Assembly (NCBI RefSeq): GCF_024391045.1
Contig: NZ_JANFCZ010000021.1
Span: forward strand, 16,730 to 80,729
DNA: 64,000 nucleotides
Direction of reading: 5' to 3'
Origin: Pseudarthrobacter sulfonivorans
Lineage (GTDB): Bacteria > Actinomycetota > Actinomycetes > Actinomycetales > Micrococcaceae
Below, in pieces: positions 33,227 through 40,708 of the stretch. The notes beneath the pieces are model-generated. The model did no database searches, was not told the origin of the DNA, and saw only the letters and a program-made list of their open reading frames with translations. Numbering within the stretch: the stretch's first letter is position 1; every line of letters begins with the position of its first letter. Position numbers and translations under genes: made by a program.

Positions 33227-34579
33227 TCAGTGCTCCTCGTGCAGGGACTGTTTGTAGCGTTCCGGCAGTGTCAGCGTGGCCACGACGGAGATCAGGACGA
33301 TACCGAGGGCGATTGCCGTCAGTGCCAGCGTCCCGTTCGACGTGTTCTGGAAGATCCAGGCGGCGATGAACGGAATGGGTGCCCCGAAGATGAGGCCCGC
33401 CAGGGTCATGCCGAGCGCTGAGCCGGTGTAGCGCATGCTGGTGGGCAGGGATTCCGAGAAGAACGCGGCCTGCGTGCCGGCGGTGACTTGGATGCCGCAC
33501 AGTGCCAGGGCGATGATGGCCACGCTGGCCGGGTAGTTCATCGAGTTCATGATGGGGAACATGGTGCCGGCGGCGATGCCCTGCATGCCCAGGCCCAGGA
33601 GGAAGGTCTTCTTGCGGCCGATCCGGTCACTGAGCCGGCCGCCGAGGACCGCGGCGGGAATGGAAACCATGTTGGCAATGAGCAGGAGGCCAAACGTGAT
33701 CGAATTGTCGTAGCCGAGCTCCTTGGTGAGGTAGTTCACGGCGTAGGTGACGCTGATCCAGAACAATCCGGCGGAGGCGGCCCAGGACAGCACCAGCTTG
33801 ATGACCGTGCCGGGCTTCTTCACGATGACTGCCAGGGCGCGTTCCTGCGGGATGGCCGAGTCTGCTGCCTTCTTCTGGTTCTCCTTGAACGCGGGCGTCT
33901 CCTCGATCCGCCGCCGGATGAACACCCCCACCGCCAGCAGCAGCACGCCCATCAGGAAAGGCACCCGCCAGCCCCACGCGGCAAAGTCCTCCTTGGACAG
34001 GAACATGGCGAGCCCTGTGAGCGTGATGGAGGCGAACGTCTGTGCGAGCGGCGAGCCGGTGGCCAGGATCCCGCCGTACAGGCCCCGGTGATTCGTGGGT
34101 GCGTGCTCCACAACGAGCACCTGCACGCCGGTGGCTTCGCCGCCGAGGGCGAATCCCTGAAGGAACCGAAGCACCACCAGCAGCGTCGGCGCGAGGATTC
34201 CTGCCACTGCGTAGGTGGGCAGCAGGCCGATCAGCACAGAGGCCATGCCCATCAGCACCAGGGTGAACATCAGGACGTTCCGCCGGCCGATCTTGTCGCC
34301 CAGGGCGCCGAAGACAATTCCGCCCAGCGGCCGCGCCACCATCCCGGCCCCGAAAGTGGCGAAGGAAGCCAGGATGGCCGAGTTCGTGTCAAAGCTGGGA
34401 AAGAAGAGCTGGGGGAACAAGGTTGCCGAGAGGGTGCCATACACGGCGAAGTCGAACCACTCCAGCGCTGTGCCGAACGTGCCGCTCACCACCGCCCGCT
34501 GCGACGTCTTCGGATCGAATGCTGGTGCTTCATGCACCCCGGGCGGGGCGGGCTGAACTGGACTTGTTAATTCCGACAT
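33227..34579 (-). CDS. MFS transporter, metabolite:H+ symporter (MHS) family
   Basis: This 450-residue carrier has twelve membrane helices. Helix 1 reads GTALEWFDFAVYGTLSATLFP, the loop-2/3 motif is RPLGGIVFGALGDKIGRRN and helix 4 is VVLRFLQGFALGGEA. The family transports organic acids. With operator site 4 upstream and an acyl-CoA ligase gene divergent from it, it is the probable uptake system for the carboxylic acid consumed by this island. Confidence 0.9.
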   Translation of the reverse strand: MSELTSPVQPAPPGVHEAPAFDPKTSQRAVVSGTFGTALEWFDFAVYGTLSATLFPQLFFPSFDTNSAILASFATFGAGMVARPLGGIVFGALGDKIGRRNVLMFTLVLMGMASVLIGLLPTYAVAGILAPTLLVVLRFLQGFALGGEATGVQVLVVEHAPTNHRGLYGGILATGSPLAQTFASITLTGLAMFLSKEDFAAWGWRVPFLMGVLLLAVGVFIRRRIEETPAFKENQKKAADSAIPQERALAVIVKKPGTVIKLVLSWAASAGLFWISVTYAVNYLTKELGYDNSITFGLLLIANMVSIPAAVLGGRLSDRIGRKKTFLLGLGMQGIAAGTMFPIMNSMNYPASVAIIALALCGIQVTAGTQAAFFSESLPTSMRYTGSALGMTLAGLIFGAPIPFIAAWIFQNTSNGTLALTAIALGIVLISVVATLTLPERYKQSLHEEH

Positions 34580-34652
34580 TGGAACTCATTCCGTGGATGG
34601 GTGAAGGGGCAAGGCCTGGGCCGGGCGGAGTGCCAGTGCGGTCACCAGGGTA

Positions 34653-34668
34653 AGACAAGCGTTCGTTC
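34653..34668. promoter_or_regulatory. Operator-like site 4 (upstream of MHS transporter)
   Basis: AGACAAGCGTTCGTTC matches the reverse of the shared sequence in 13 of 16 positions and lies 74 bp upstream of the transporter start, within the 313-bp divergent region shared with the acyl-CoA ligase gene. Confidence 0.65.
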
Positions 34669-34808
34669 GAAAGCATAGGGTGTGATCTGCATCGCCCGCA
34701 AGGGGGAGTTTTCGCGGCCCTCAAATGGTCCCGCATGCGGAACGCTGCATAGTGGCGATCGGGATCAGGGCGGCCTCTTGCGGGAAGAATCAACTCGGAC
34801 TACGCTAT

Positions 34809-34824
34809 GAACAAACGCTTGTTC
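34809..34824. promoter_or_regulatory. Operator-like site 5 (upstream of acyl-CoA ligase)
   Basis: GAACAAACGCTTGTTC has perfect 6-bp arms GAACAA/TTGTTC and is the best form of the five sites. It lies 69 bp upstream of the ligase start. The rest of the 34580-34892 gap holds no gene that I can support. Confidence 0.75.
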
Positions 34825-34892
34825 GTTGATGAATAAGTACAGTGGATTCGTAAAGTTCCGGACTCCACATCAGCCCGACCGAGGAGTGGACA

Positions 34893-36428
34893 GTGCGAAC
34901 GATTGGTGAGTGGATCAGGCTCAACCACCGGCGCTACCCGACGCGTGAAGCGATCGTGGACAGTGTCAGCCGGCTGACGTTCGCCGAGCTGGCGGAGCGT
35001 GCGTGGAGCTTGGGCCGGGGCCTGCGGGACGCCGGTGTCCGGGCGGGCGGCAATGTGGGTGTCCTGGCCGGCAATTCAGCCTTCAACGCCGAGGCGTTTT
35101 TCGGTGTGGCTGCCGCCGGCGGCACCTACGTTGCCTACAACTGGCGCTGGGCACCCGCGGAGCTCGCCGCCGGCATCAAGGAGACCGGCGCAAAGATCCT
35201 GCTGGTGGAGGAAGGGCTCGTTCCGAACGCCGAGGAGGCCCTGGAGATCCTGGGCCGCACCGAGGAAGACCTGCCGCGGCTGGTCCGTCAGGGTTCGGAA
35301 GTGGACACCCTGCGCACCGGCTCGGGTCCGTTGGAGGACGTCACCACCCTGGACAGCCCGCTCTGCATCATTTACACCGGCGGCAGCACGGGAACGCCGA
35401 AAGGGGTGGTTATTTCCCACCGGGCGGCAGCCGCCAACGCGTTCAACGAGATGTACGACTGCAAGATGGGCGCCCGGCCTGAGGAACGCGGCCTGATCGT
35501 CACCCCGCTCTTCCACTCGGCCGCCCTGCTGTGCTGGCTGGTGCCGCACTTCATCGGCGGGGCCACCAGCGTGATCGCCGAGAAGTTCAACGAGGAACTG
35601 ATTGTGGACCTGGTGGGACGGGAACGGATCACCAACACCTTCCTCATTCCCAACATGATGCGCCGGCTGATGGAGAACGGCGTCTTTGCCGAGCGCGCCA
35701 TCCAGACCCACCTCAAGGCGGTCCATACCGGCGCCGGGCTGCTGCGCATGCCGGACAAGCAGCTCTTCACCGAGCTGCTGCCCGACGCCGAACTGTACTT
35801 CCGCTACGGCCTCACCGAGGCGGGGCCCATGGTCACCCGGCTGAAGCCGGAAGACATGCTGGATCCCGCCGTCGACGGTTCCATCGGCACCGAATACCTG
35901 CTGGTCGAGGCACAGCTGCAGGATCCCTTCGGTGAGCCCGTTGGCCCGGGCGAACTGGGCGAGATCTGCGTCAAGGGCCCGTCCGTGATGACCGGATACT
36001 ACGGCCGGCCGGACGCCACCGCCGAGGCTTTCCGCGGCGGCTGGCTGCACACCGGTGACCTGGCCGTCCAGGATGAGCGCGGCTACTACTTCTTCCGCGA
36101 CCGGCTCAAGGAAATGATCAAGACCGGCGGCGAAAACGTCTACTCGGCCGAGATCGAGCAGGCGCTGTACCTGCACCCCGCAGTCCTGGAGGCTGCCGTG
36201 GTGGGCGTCCCGGACCCGCGCTGGGACGAGGAGGTGCGCGCCGTCGTCGTCCTCCGCAACGGACTGAAGGCCAACGGCGAGGAGCTTTCCACGTTCCTGC
36301 GCTCGCACCTGGCCGGGTACAAAATTCCCAAGCAAATTGTCTTCATGGGCGCCGACCAGCTGCCCCGTTCCGCCGCCGGCAAGCTCGTCAAGTCCACGCT
36401 CAAAACGAACCTGGGATGGGGCGCATGA
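34893..36428 (+). CDS. AMP-forming acyl-CoA ligase
   Basis: The protein has 511 residues. The AMP-binding motif IIYTGGSTGTPKGVVISH is near residue 160, YGLTEAGP near 310, and the GWLHTGDLAVQDERGY / KEMIKTGGENVYSAEIE region contains the hinge. The catalytic Lys lies in the C-terminal RSAAGKLVKS. It should activate the imported acid with CoA. GTG start with GAGGAG seven bases upstream. Overlaps the FAH-family gene by an ATGA, so they are translationally coupled. Substrate unknown. Confidence 0.9.
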   Translation: MRTIGEWIRLNHRRYPTREAIVDSVSRLTFAELAERAWSLGRGLRDAGVRAGGNVGVLAGNSAFNAEAFFGVAAAGGTYVAYNWRWAPAELAAGIKETGAKILLVEEGLVPNAEEALEILGRTEEDLPRLVRQGSEVDTLRTGSGPLEDVTTLDSPLCIIYTGGSTGTPKGVVISHRAAAANAFNEMYDCKMGARPEERGLIVTPLFHSAALLCWLVPHFIGGATSVIAEKFNEELIVDLVGRERITNTFLIPNMMRRLMENGVFAERAIQTHLKAVHTGAGLLRMPDKQLFTELLPDAELYFRYGLTEAGPMVTRLKPEDMLDPAVDGSIGTEYLLVEAQLQDPFGEPVGPGELGEICVKGPSVMTGYYGRPDATAEAFRGGWLHTGDLAVQDERGYYFFRDRLKEMIKTGGENVYSAEIEQALYLHPAVLEAAVVGVPDPRWDEEVRAVVVLRNGLKANGEELSTFLRSHLAGYKIPKQIVFMGADQLPRSAAGKLVKSTLKTNLGWGA

Positions 36429-37246
36429 AACTCGCAACTGTTCGCACCGAAGCGGGAACGTCCGCGGCGGTTGAGGTGGACGGCGCCCTGGCGCTGCTGC
36501 CGTTTGCCGACGTCGGGGAGTGGCTGCGTGCCGGGTCCCCGGCAGTGGAAGCCTACGACGGCGGTGCGCGGGTTGCGCTGGCAGCGGCGGACTTCGCGCC
36601 GCTGGTCACCGCCCCCGGAAAGATTGTGTGCGTGGGCCTGAACTACCGCGAGCACATCCTGGAGATGCGGCGCGAACTTCCGGCCTATCCCACCCTGTTT
36701 GCCAAGTTCGCGGACGCCCTGATCGGCGCCAACGATCCGATCGTCCTCCCGCACGGTTCCGCAGCCGTTGACTGGGAGGCCGAACTCGCCGTCGTCATCG
36801 GAACAAAGGTTTCGCGGGCCACGGAAGAGGAAGCAGCGGCCGCGATAGCCGGCTTCACGGTGGCCAACGACATCTCCGCCCGCGACTTCCAGCGCCGGAC
36901 CACGGAATGGCTGCAGGGCAAAACCTTTGACGCCACCACACCGCTTGGCCCGTTCCTGCTGACCGCCGACGAAGCCGGCACTGCCCCGGACCTGGAGATT
37001 TCCTGCGCCGTGGACGGGATTGTCAAGCAGAAGGCCGGCACCGGTGACCTGGTGTTCGGCCCGGTGGAACTTGTCCGCTACATCTCCGCGGTGACCACCC
37101 TCAACCCCGGCGACGTCATCCTCACAGGGACTCCCGGCGGCGTGGGGGACGGGCTCAACCCCAAGGAATTCCTGGCTGACGGCAGCTCCGTAACCACCTC
37201 GATCTCCGGCATCGGCGAATGCCGCAACACCTGCATCACGCGCTGA
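36425..37246 (+). CDS. Fumarylacetoacetate hydrolase-family protein
   Basis: This Mg-dependent FAH-fold enzyme has about 273 residues. KIVCVGLNYREHILEM opens the catalytic domain, the metal ligands lie in DWEAELAVVIG, then NDISARDFQRR, and GDVILTGTPGGVG is the typical end of the barrel. Family reactions are hydrolysis or decarboxylation of beta-diketo or 2-oxo acids. The ATGA overlap with the ligase favours ATG 36425 over ATG 36416. Placed between ligase and carboxylase genes in one operon. Confidence 0.88.
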   Translation: MKLATVRTEAGTSAAVEVDGALALLPFADVGEWLRAGSPAVEAYDGGARVALAAADFAPLVTAPGKIVCVGLNYREHILEMRRELPAYPTLFAKFADALIGANDPIVLPHGSAAVDWEAELAVVIGTKVSRATEEEAAAAIAGFTVANDISARDFQRRTTEWLQGKTFDATTPLGPFLLTADEAGTAPDLEISCAVDGIVKQKAGTGDLVFGPVELVRYISAVTTLNPGDVILTGTPGGVGDGLNPKEFLADGSSVTTSISGIGECRNTCITR

Positions 37247-37302
37247 ATCCCGCGCTCTGACTCTCACACGCTGACTCCCGCGCCTAAAAACTAAGGACCA
37301 CC

Positions 37303-39072
37303 ATGTTCACCAAGATCCTCATCGCCAACCGCGGCGAAATTTCCGTCCGGGTGGCACGCAGCTGCCGCGCCCTGGGCATCGAGTCCGTGGCAGTGTACTC
37401 GGCCGCCGACGCCGGTTCCCTGCATGTCCGCGTGGCCGACACCGGCGTCGACCTCGGCGACGGGCCGGCCAGCGAAAACTACCTCAATATCTCCAAGATC
37501 ATCGCGGCCGCCGTCGAAACCGGCGCCCAGGCTATCCACCCGGGCTACGGATTCCTCTCGGAAAACCCCGAGTTCGCCGAAGCCGTGGCGGCCGCGGGTC
37601 TGACGTTCATTGGGCCCTCCGCACACGCCATCACCACCATGGGCGGCAAGGTGGCCGCCCGCGACGTCGCCATCCGTGTCCAGGTGCCGCTCGCCCCGGG
37701 CAGCAACGGAGCGATCGCCAGCGCCGCCGCCGTGGAAGCCTTCGGTGCCGAACACGGCTACCCCGTGCTGGTGAAGGCCTCCGCGGGCGGTGGCGGACGC
37801 GGCATGCGCCGGATCAACTCCGAGGCCGAAGCGAAGGACGCGTTCGACGCCGCCGTCCGCGAAGCCACCGCCGCGTTCGGCAACGGCGAGGTGTACCTGG
37901 AGCGCTACCTCACCCACGCACGCCACGTGGAAGTGCAGATCTTCGCGGACACCCACGGGAACGTGGTGTACGTCGGCGACCGCGACTGCTCCGTACAGCG
38001 CCGGCACCAGAAACTCATCGAGGAATCCCCGGCCCCCGGCCTGTCCGACGAGCTGCGCCAGGCCATGGGCGAATCCGCCGTGCGGCTGGCCCGCGAGGTG
38101 GGCTACGTCGGTGCAGGCACCGTCGAATTCATGGTGGAGGACCAGAAGTTCTACTTCCTGGAAATGAACACCCGCATCCAGGTGGAGCACCCGGTCACCG
38201 AAATGGTGCACGGCGTGGACCTCATCGCCGAACAGATCAAAGTGGCGGCCGGCGAGAAGCTTTCCATCCTGGACAACCTGAAGCCCAAGGGTGCTGCCAT
38301 CGAGGCCCGCATCAACGCCGAGGACGTGGCCGAAGGCCTCTTCCTGCCGGCGCCGGGTCCGGTGGATGTATTGACGGCGCCGGAGGGCGAAGGCCTGCGG
38401 TTTGACGCCGGCTACGAATCGGGCGACACCGTGCTGCCGCTCTACGACAGCCTCATTGGCAAGCTCATCGCCTACGGCCCGGACCGCGAAACAGCCATCA
38501 AGCGACTGCTGGACGGCCTGGACAGGCTGCAGATCGAAGGCGTCCCCACAACGGCTCCGGCGGCGAAAATCATTGCCTCCCACCCGGACTTCCAGGAGCT
38601 GCGGTTCAGCACACTTTGGCTGGAGGAGTCCGTGGACTTCAGCGAACCCGAGCCCGTGGACCGCGCCAACGTGGAGGTGGGCGGACGCTTCTACATCGTG
38701 CCGACGTTCAGCGACTACGGGACGTCGGGTGGCTACGGCACCGGCGGCTACGGTGCGCCCGCGGCTGCCGCGGATGCTCCCGCAGACCCAGCTGCCGCCG
38801 TCGGACGCACCCGCCAGGCGCGGGCACGGCGCGAGGCCGTCAGCGACGGCACCGTCAAGGCCCCGATGCAGGGCACCATCGTCAAGGTCAACGTGGAACC
38901 GGGGCAGAGGGTGGCCAAGGGGGACGTGCTGTTCGTCCTCGAAGCCATGAAGATGGAGAACCCCATTGCCGCCCCCGTGGCCGGAACCGTCGGGGACATC
39001 ACCGCCGGCGTCGGGGAATCCCTGGCCGCCGGCACCCTGCTGACCAAGATCACCGAGGAGGCTGCAGCATGA
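37303..39072 (+). CDS. Acyl-CoA carboxylase, biotin carboxylase + biotin carrier (alpha) subunit
   Basis: This 589-residue fusion has a biotin carboxylase and a biotin carrier domain. The biotin carboxylase covers residues 1-445 (KILIANRGEISVRVARS, ATP loop KASAGGGGRGMR, EMNTRIQVEHPVTEM), followed by a Gly/Ala/Pro linker (about 470-510) and the carrier domain with the biotinylation site EAMKMEN (Lys about 551). The architecture matches actinobacterial acyl-CoA carboxylase alpha subunits. It is about 70 residues shorter than typical methylcrotonyl-CoA carboxylase alpha, as it lacks a long middle domain. The partner is at 27323-28906. Overlaps the next gene by ATGA. Confidence 0.92.
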   Translation: MFTKILIANRGEISVRVARSCRALGIESVAVYSAADAGSLHVRVADTGVDLGDGPASENYLNISKIIAAAVETGAQAIHPGYGFLSENPEFAEAVAAAGLTFIGPSAHAITTMGGKVAARDVAIRVQVPLAPGSNGAIASAAAVEAFGAEHGYPVLVKASAGGGGRGMRRINSEAEAKDAFDAAVREATAAFGNGEVYLERYLTHARHVEVQIFADTHGNVVYVGDRDCSVQRRHQKLIEESPAPGLSDELRQAMGESAVRLAREVGYVGAGTVEFMVEDQKFYFLEMNTRIQVEHPVTEMVHGVDLIAEQIKVAAGEKLSILDNLKPKGAAIEARINAEDVAEGLFLPAPGPVDVLTAPEGEGLRFDAGYESGDTVLPLYDSLIGKLIAYGPDRETAIKRLLDGLDRLQIEGVPTTAPAAKIIASHPDFQELRFSTLWLEESVDFSEPEPVDRANVEVGGRFYIVPTFSDYGTSGGYGTGGYGAPAAAADAPADPAAAVGRTRQARARREAVSDGTVKAPMQGTIVKVNVEPGQRVAKGDVLFVLEAMKMENPIAAPVAGTVGDITAGVGESLAAGTLLTKITEEAAA

Positions 39073-39935
39073 AACCCTATCGCTCCCTGCTGTTCGTTCC
39101 GGGCCACAAACGGGACTGGATCGACAAGGCGTTGAACTCCGAGGCCGACGCCATCATCATCGACCTCGAGGATTCGGTTCCGCCGCAGGACAAGGACCTC
39201 GCCCGGGCCAACGCCCGCGACGCCCTCCAGGCCCACGACGGGTCCAAAGGGATCCTGATCCGGCCCAACGCCCTGGACACCGAATTCTTTGGCCGGGACA
39301 TCGCGGCCGTGACGCATGCGAACCTGACAGCGTTCCTGCTGCCCAAACTGTTCTCCCGCGACGACGTGGTGCGGTTCGACGCGCTGGTCACAGCGGCGGA
39401 ACTGGACCACGGCATTTCCCGCGGCACCATTGAACTCGTGCCGTCGCTCGAGACCGCCGCGTCCATCAACAAGGTGGACGAGATCCTGGCCGGCCCGCGG
39501 GTGGGTGGTGTGATGGCCGCCGCGGCGAAGGATGCTGACGTGTCCCGCGAAGTGGGCTTCCGCTGGACCGCCGCGGGTTTGGAGACCCTGTACCTGCGCT
39601 CCAAGGTGGTGGTGGCTGCCCGGTCCGCGGGCATCCGCACCATTGTGCTGGGGCTCTGGCAGGAGGTGCGGAACCTGGACGGGATGCGCACCTTCGCACA
39701 GGACAACAGCGGACTCGGCTACACCGGCCAGGTGCTCATCCACCCGTCCCATGCCCCGATCGCCAACGAGGAATACGGGCTCACCGCCACACTGCACGAC
39801 TACTACGAAGGCCTGATCGAGGCATTCGAAGAAGGCCAGCGCAACGGCCACGGAGCAGTTTCCTACCGGGGCGACCACATTGACCTGGCCCACGCCAACC
39901 ACGCCCGCGAGGCACTGGCGCTGGCCGACGCCTGA
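39069..39935 (+). CDS. CitE-like lyase (HpcH/HpaI aldolase fold)
   Basis: The protein has 288 residues. RSLLFVPGHKRDWIDKAL, DAIIIDLEDSVP (metal Asp), GILIRPN, LVPSLETAASI and KDADVSREVGF are typical of the citrate-lyase beta/malyl-CoA lyase family. Alone, without CitD/CitF, these act on CoA thioesters such as malyl-, citramalyl- or hydroxymethylglutaryl-CoA. In Mycobacterium tuberculosis the homologous gene Rv2498c neighbours a MaoC hydratase and an acyl-CoA carboxylase, as here. ATGA overlap with the carboxylase. Substrate inferred only. Confidence 0.88.
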   Translation: MKPYRSLLFVPGHKRDWIDKALNSEADAIIIDLEDSVPPQDKDLARANARDALQAHDGSKGILIRPNALDTEFFGRDIAAVTHANLTAFLLPKLFSRDDVVRFDALVTAAELDHGISRGTIELVPSLETAASINKVDEILAGPRVGGVMAAAAKDADVSREVGFRWTAAGLETLYLRSKVVVAARSAGIRTIVLGLWQEVRNLDGMRTFAQDNSGLGYTGQVLIHPSHAPIANEEYGLTATLHDYYEGLIEAFEEGQRNGHGAVSYRGDHIDLAHANHAREALALADA

Positions 39936-39990
39936 CCCTTCCCGTTTTCCAACTCACCCGATACCTGCACCACAAGCAAAGGAGCCTGTC

Positions 39991-40494
39991 ATGGCCGGAA
40001 TGTACTACGAAGATTTTATTGTCGGCGATGTCATCAAGCACGATGTCACCCGCACCGTCACCGAGACGGACAACCTCCTGTTCACCACACTGACCATGAA
40101 CGTCCAGCCCCTGCACCTCGATGCCGAATTCTCGAAGGGCAGCATCTACGGCCGGCAGATCGTCAACAGCGTCTTCACCCTCGGTGTGGTCACCGGTGTC
40201 CCGGTCCAGGAAACCACCCTCGGCACCACCCTGGGCAACCTGGGCTTCCGGGACATCGAGTTTCCCAAGCCGGTGTTCATCGGCGACACCCTCCGCGTGG
40301 AGACCCAGGCCCTGGACAAGCGCGAATCCAAGTCCCGCCCCGACACCGGACTCGTGGGCATCGAACACCGCGGCTACAACCAGAACAACGAGCTGGTCTG
40401 CGTCGTCCGCCGAACGGCCCTGATGAAGCGCCGCGCCAGCGAGCCCTCCGCCGCCCCTGCCGACGCCAGCCAAAAGACCGAAGTCACCGTCTAA
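39991..40494 (+). CDS. MaoC-family hydratase (itaconyl-/methylglutaconyl-CoA hydratase-like)
   Basis: The protein has 167 residues. It begins with MYYEDFIVGDVIKHDVTRTVTETDNLLFTTL, has NVQPLHLDAEFSKGSIYGRQIVNSVFTLGV, and FPKPVFIGDTLRVETQAL. It differs from the other MaoC gene: the N-terminal Tyr-rich block and NxQPLHLD are typical of the hydratases paired with CitE-type lyases (for example Rv2499c). AAGGAG lies eight bases before the ATG. It follows the CitE gene by 55 bp. Confidence 0.88.
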   Translation: MAGMYYEDFIVGDVIKHDVTRTVTETDNLLFTTLTMNVQPLHLDAEFSKGSIYGRQIVNSVFTLGVVTGVPVQETTLGTTLGNLGFRDIEFPKPVFIGDTLRVETQALDKRESKSRPDTGLVGIEHRGYNQNNELVCVVRRTALMKRRASEPSAAPADASQKTEVTV

Positions 40495-40500
40495 CCGCCA

Positions 40501-40616
40501 CCCCTGGCGACGCACTCTCACCTAACGCAGGGTTTTTCACGACGCTCGCTCACTTTCCTGAGGAAAGTGAGCGAGCGTCGTGGCTTTTCCTGCGTTAGGT
40601 GAGAGAGCGTCAGGGG
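40501..40616. repeat. Family B intergenic palindrome, near-perfect copy
   Basis: A 116-bp inverted repeat: outer CCCCTG/CAGGGG, then GACGCACTCTCACCTAACGC against GCGTTAGGTGAGAGAGCGTC, and the inner ACGACGCTCGCTCACTTTCC with exact complement. Layout and centre (ACTTTCCTGAGGAAAGT) match the copy at 21598-21696. It lies between the island and pta and may stop transcription. Confidence 0.88.
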
Positions 40617-40708
40617 CGGGGTGAGTTGCGCCGGCGCCTGAAGCAGCCCCGAGAGCCGCGAGGTGCAAGGATGGTTGGTACCGGCACCAGCACAGCAAAG
40701 GGCGGACC

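Noticed and set aside
33488..34570. 360-codon plus-strand frame opposite the MHS transporter
   Set aside because: Shadow frame, rich in Gln/His/Arg and without any fold; transporter on the other strand is certain.
40618..40708. Riboswitch upstream of pta
   Set aside because: No known aptamer consensus seen; only a normal ribosome binding site region.
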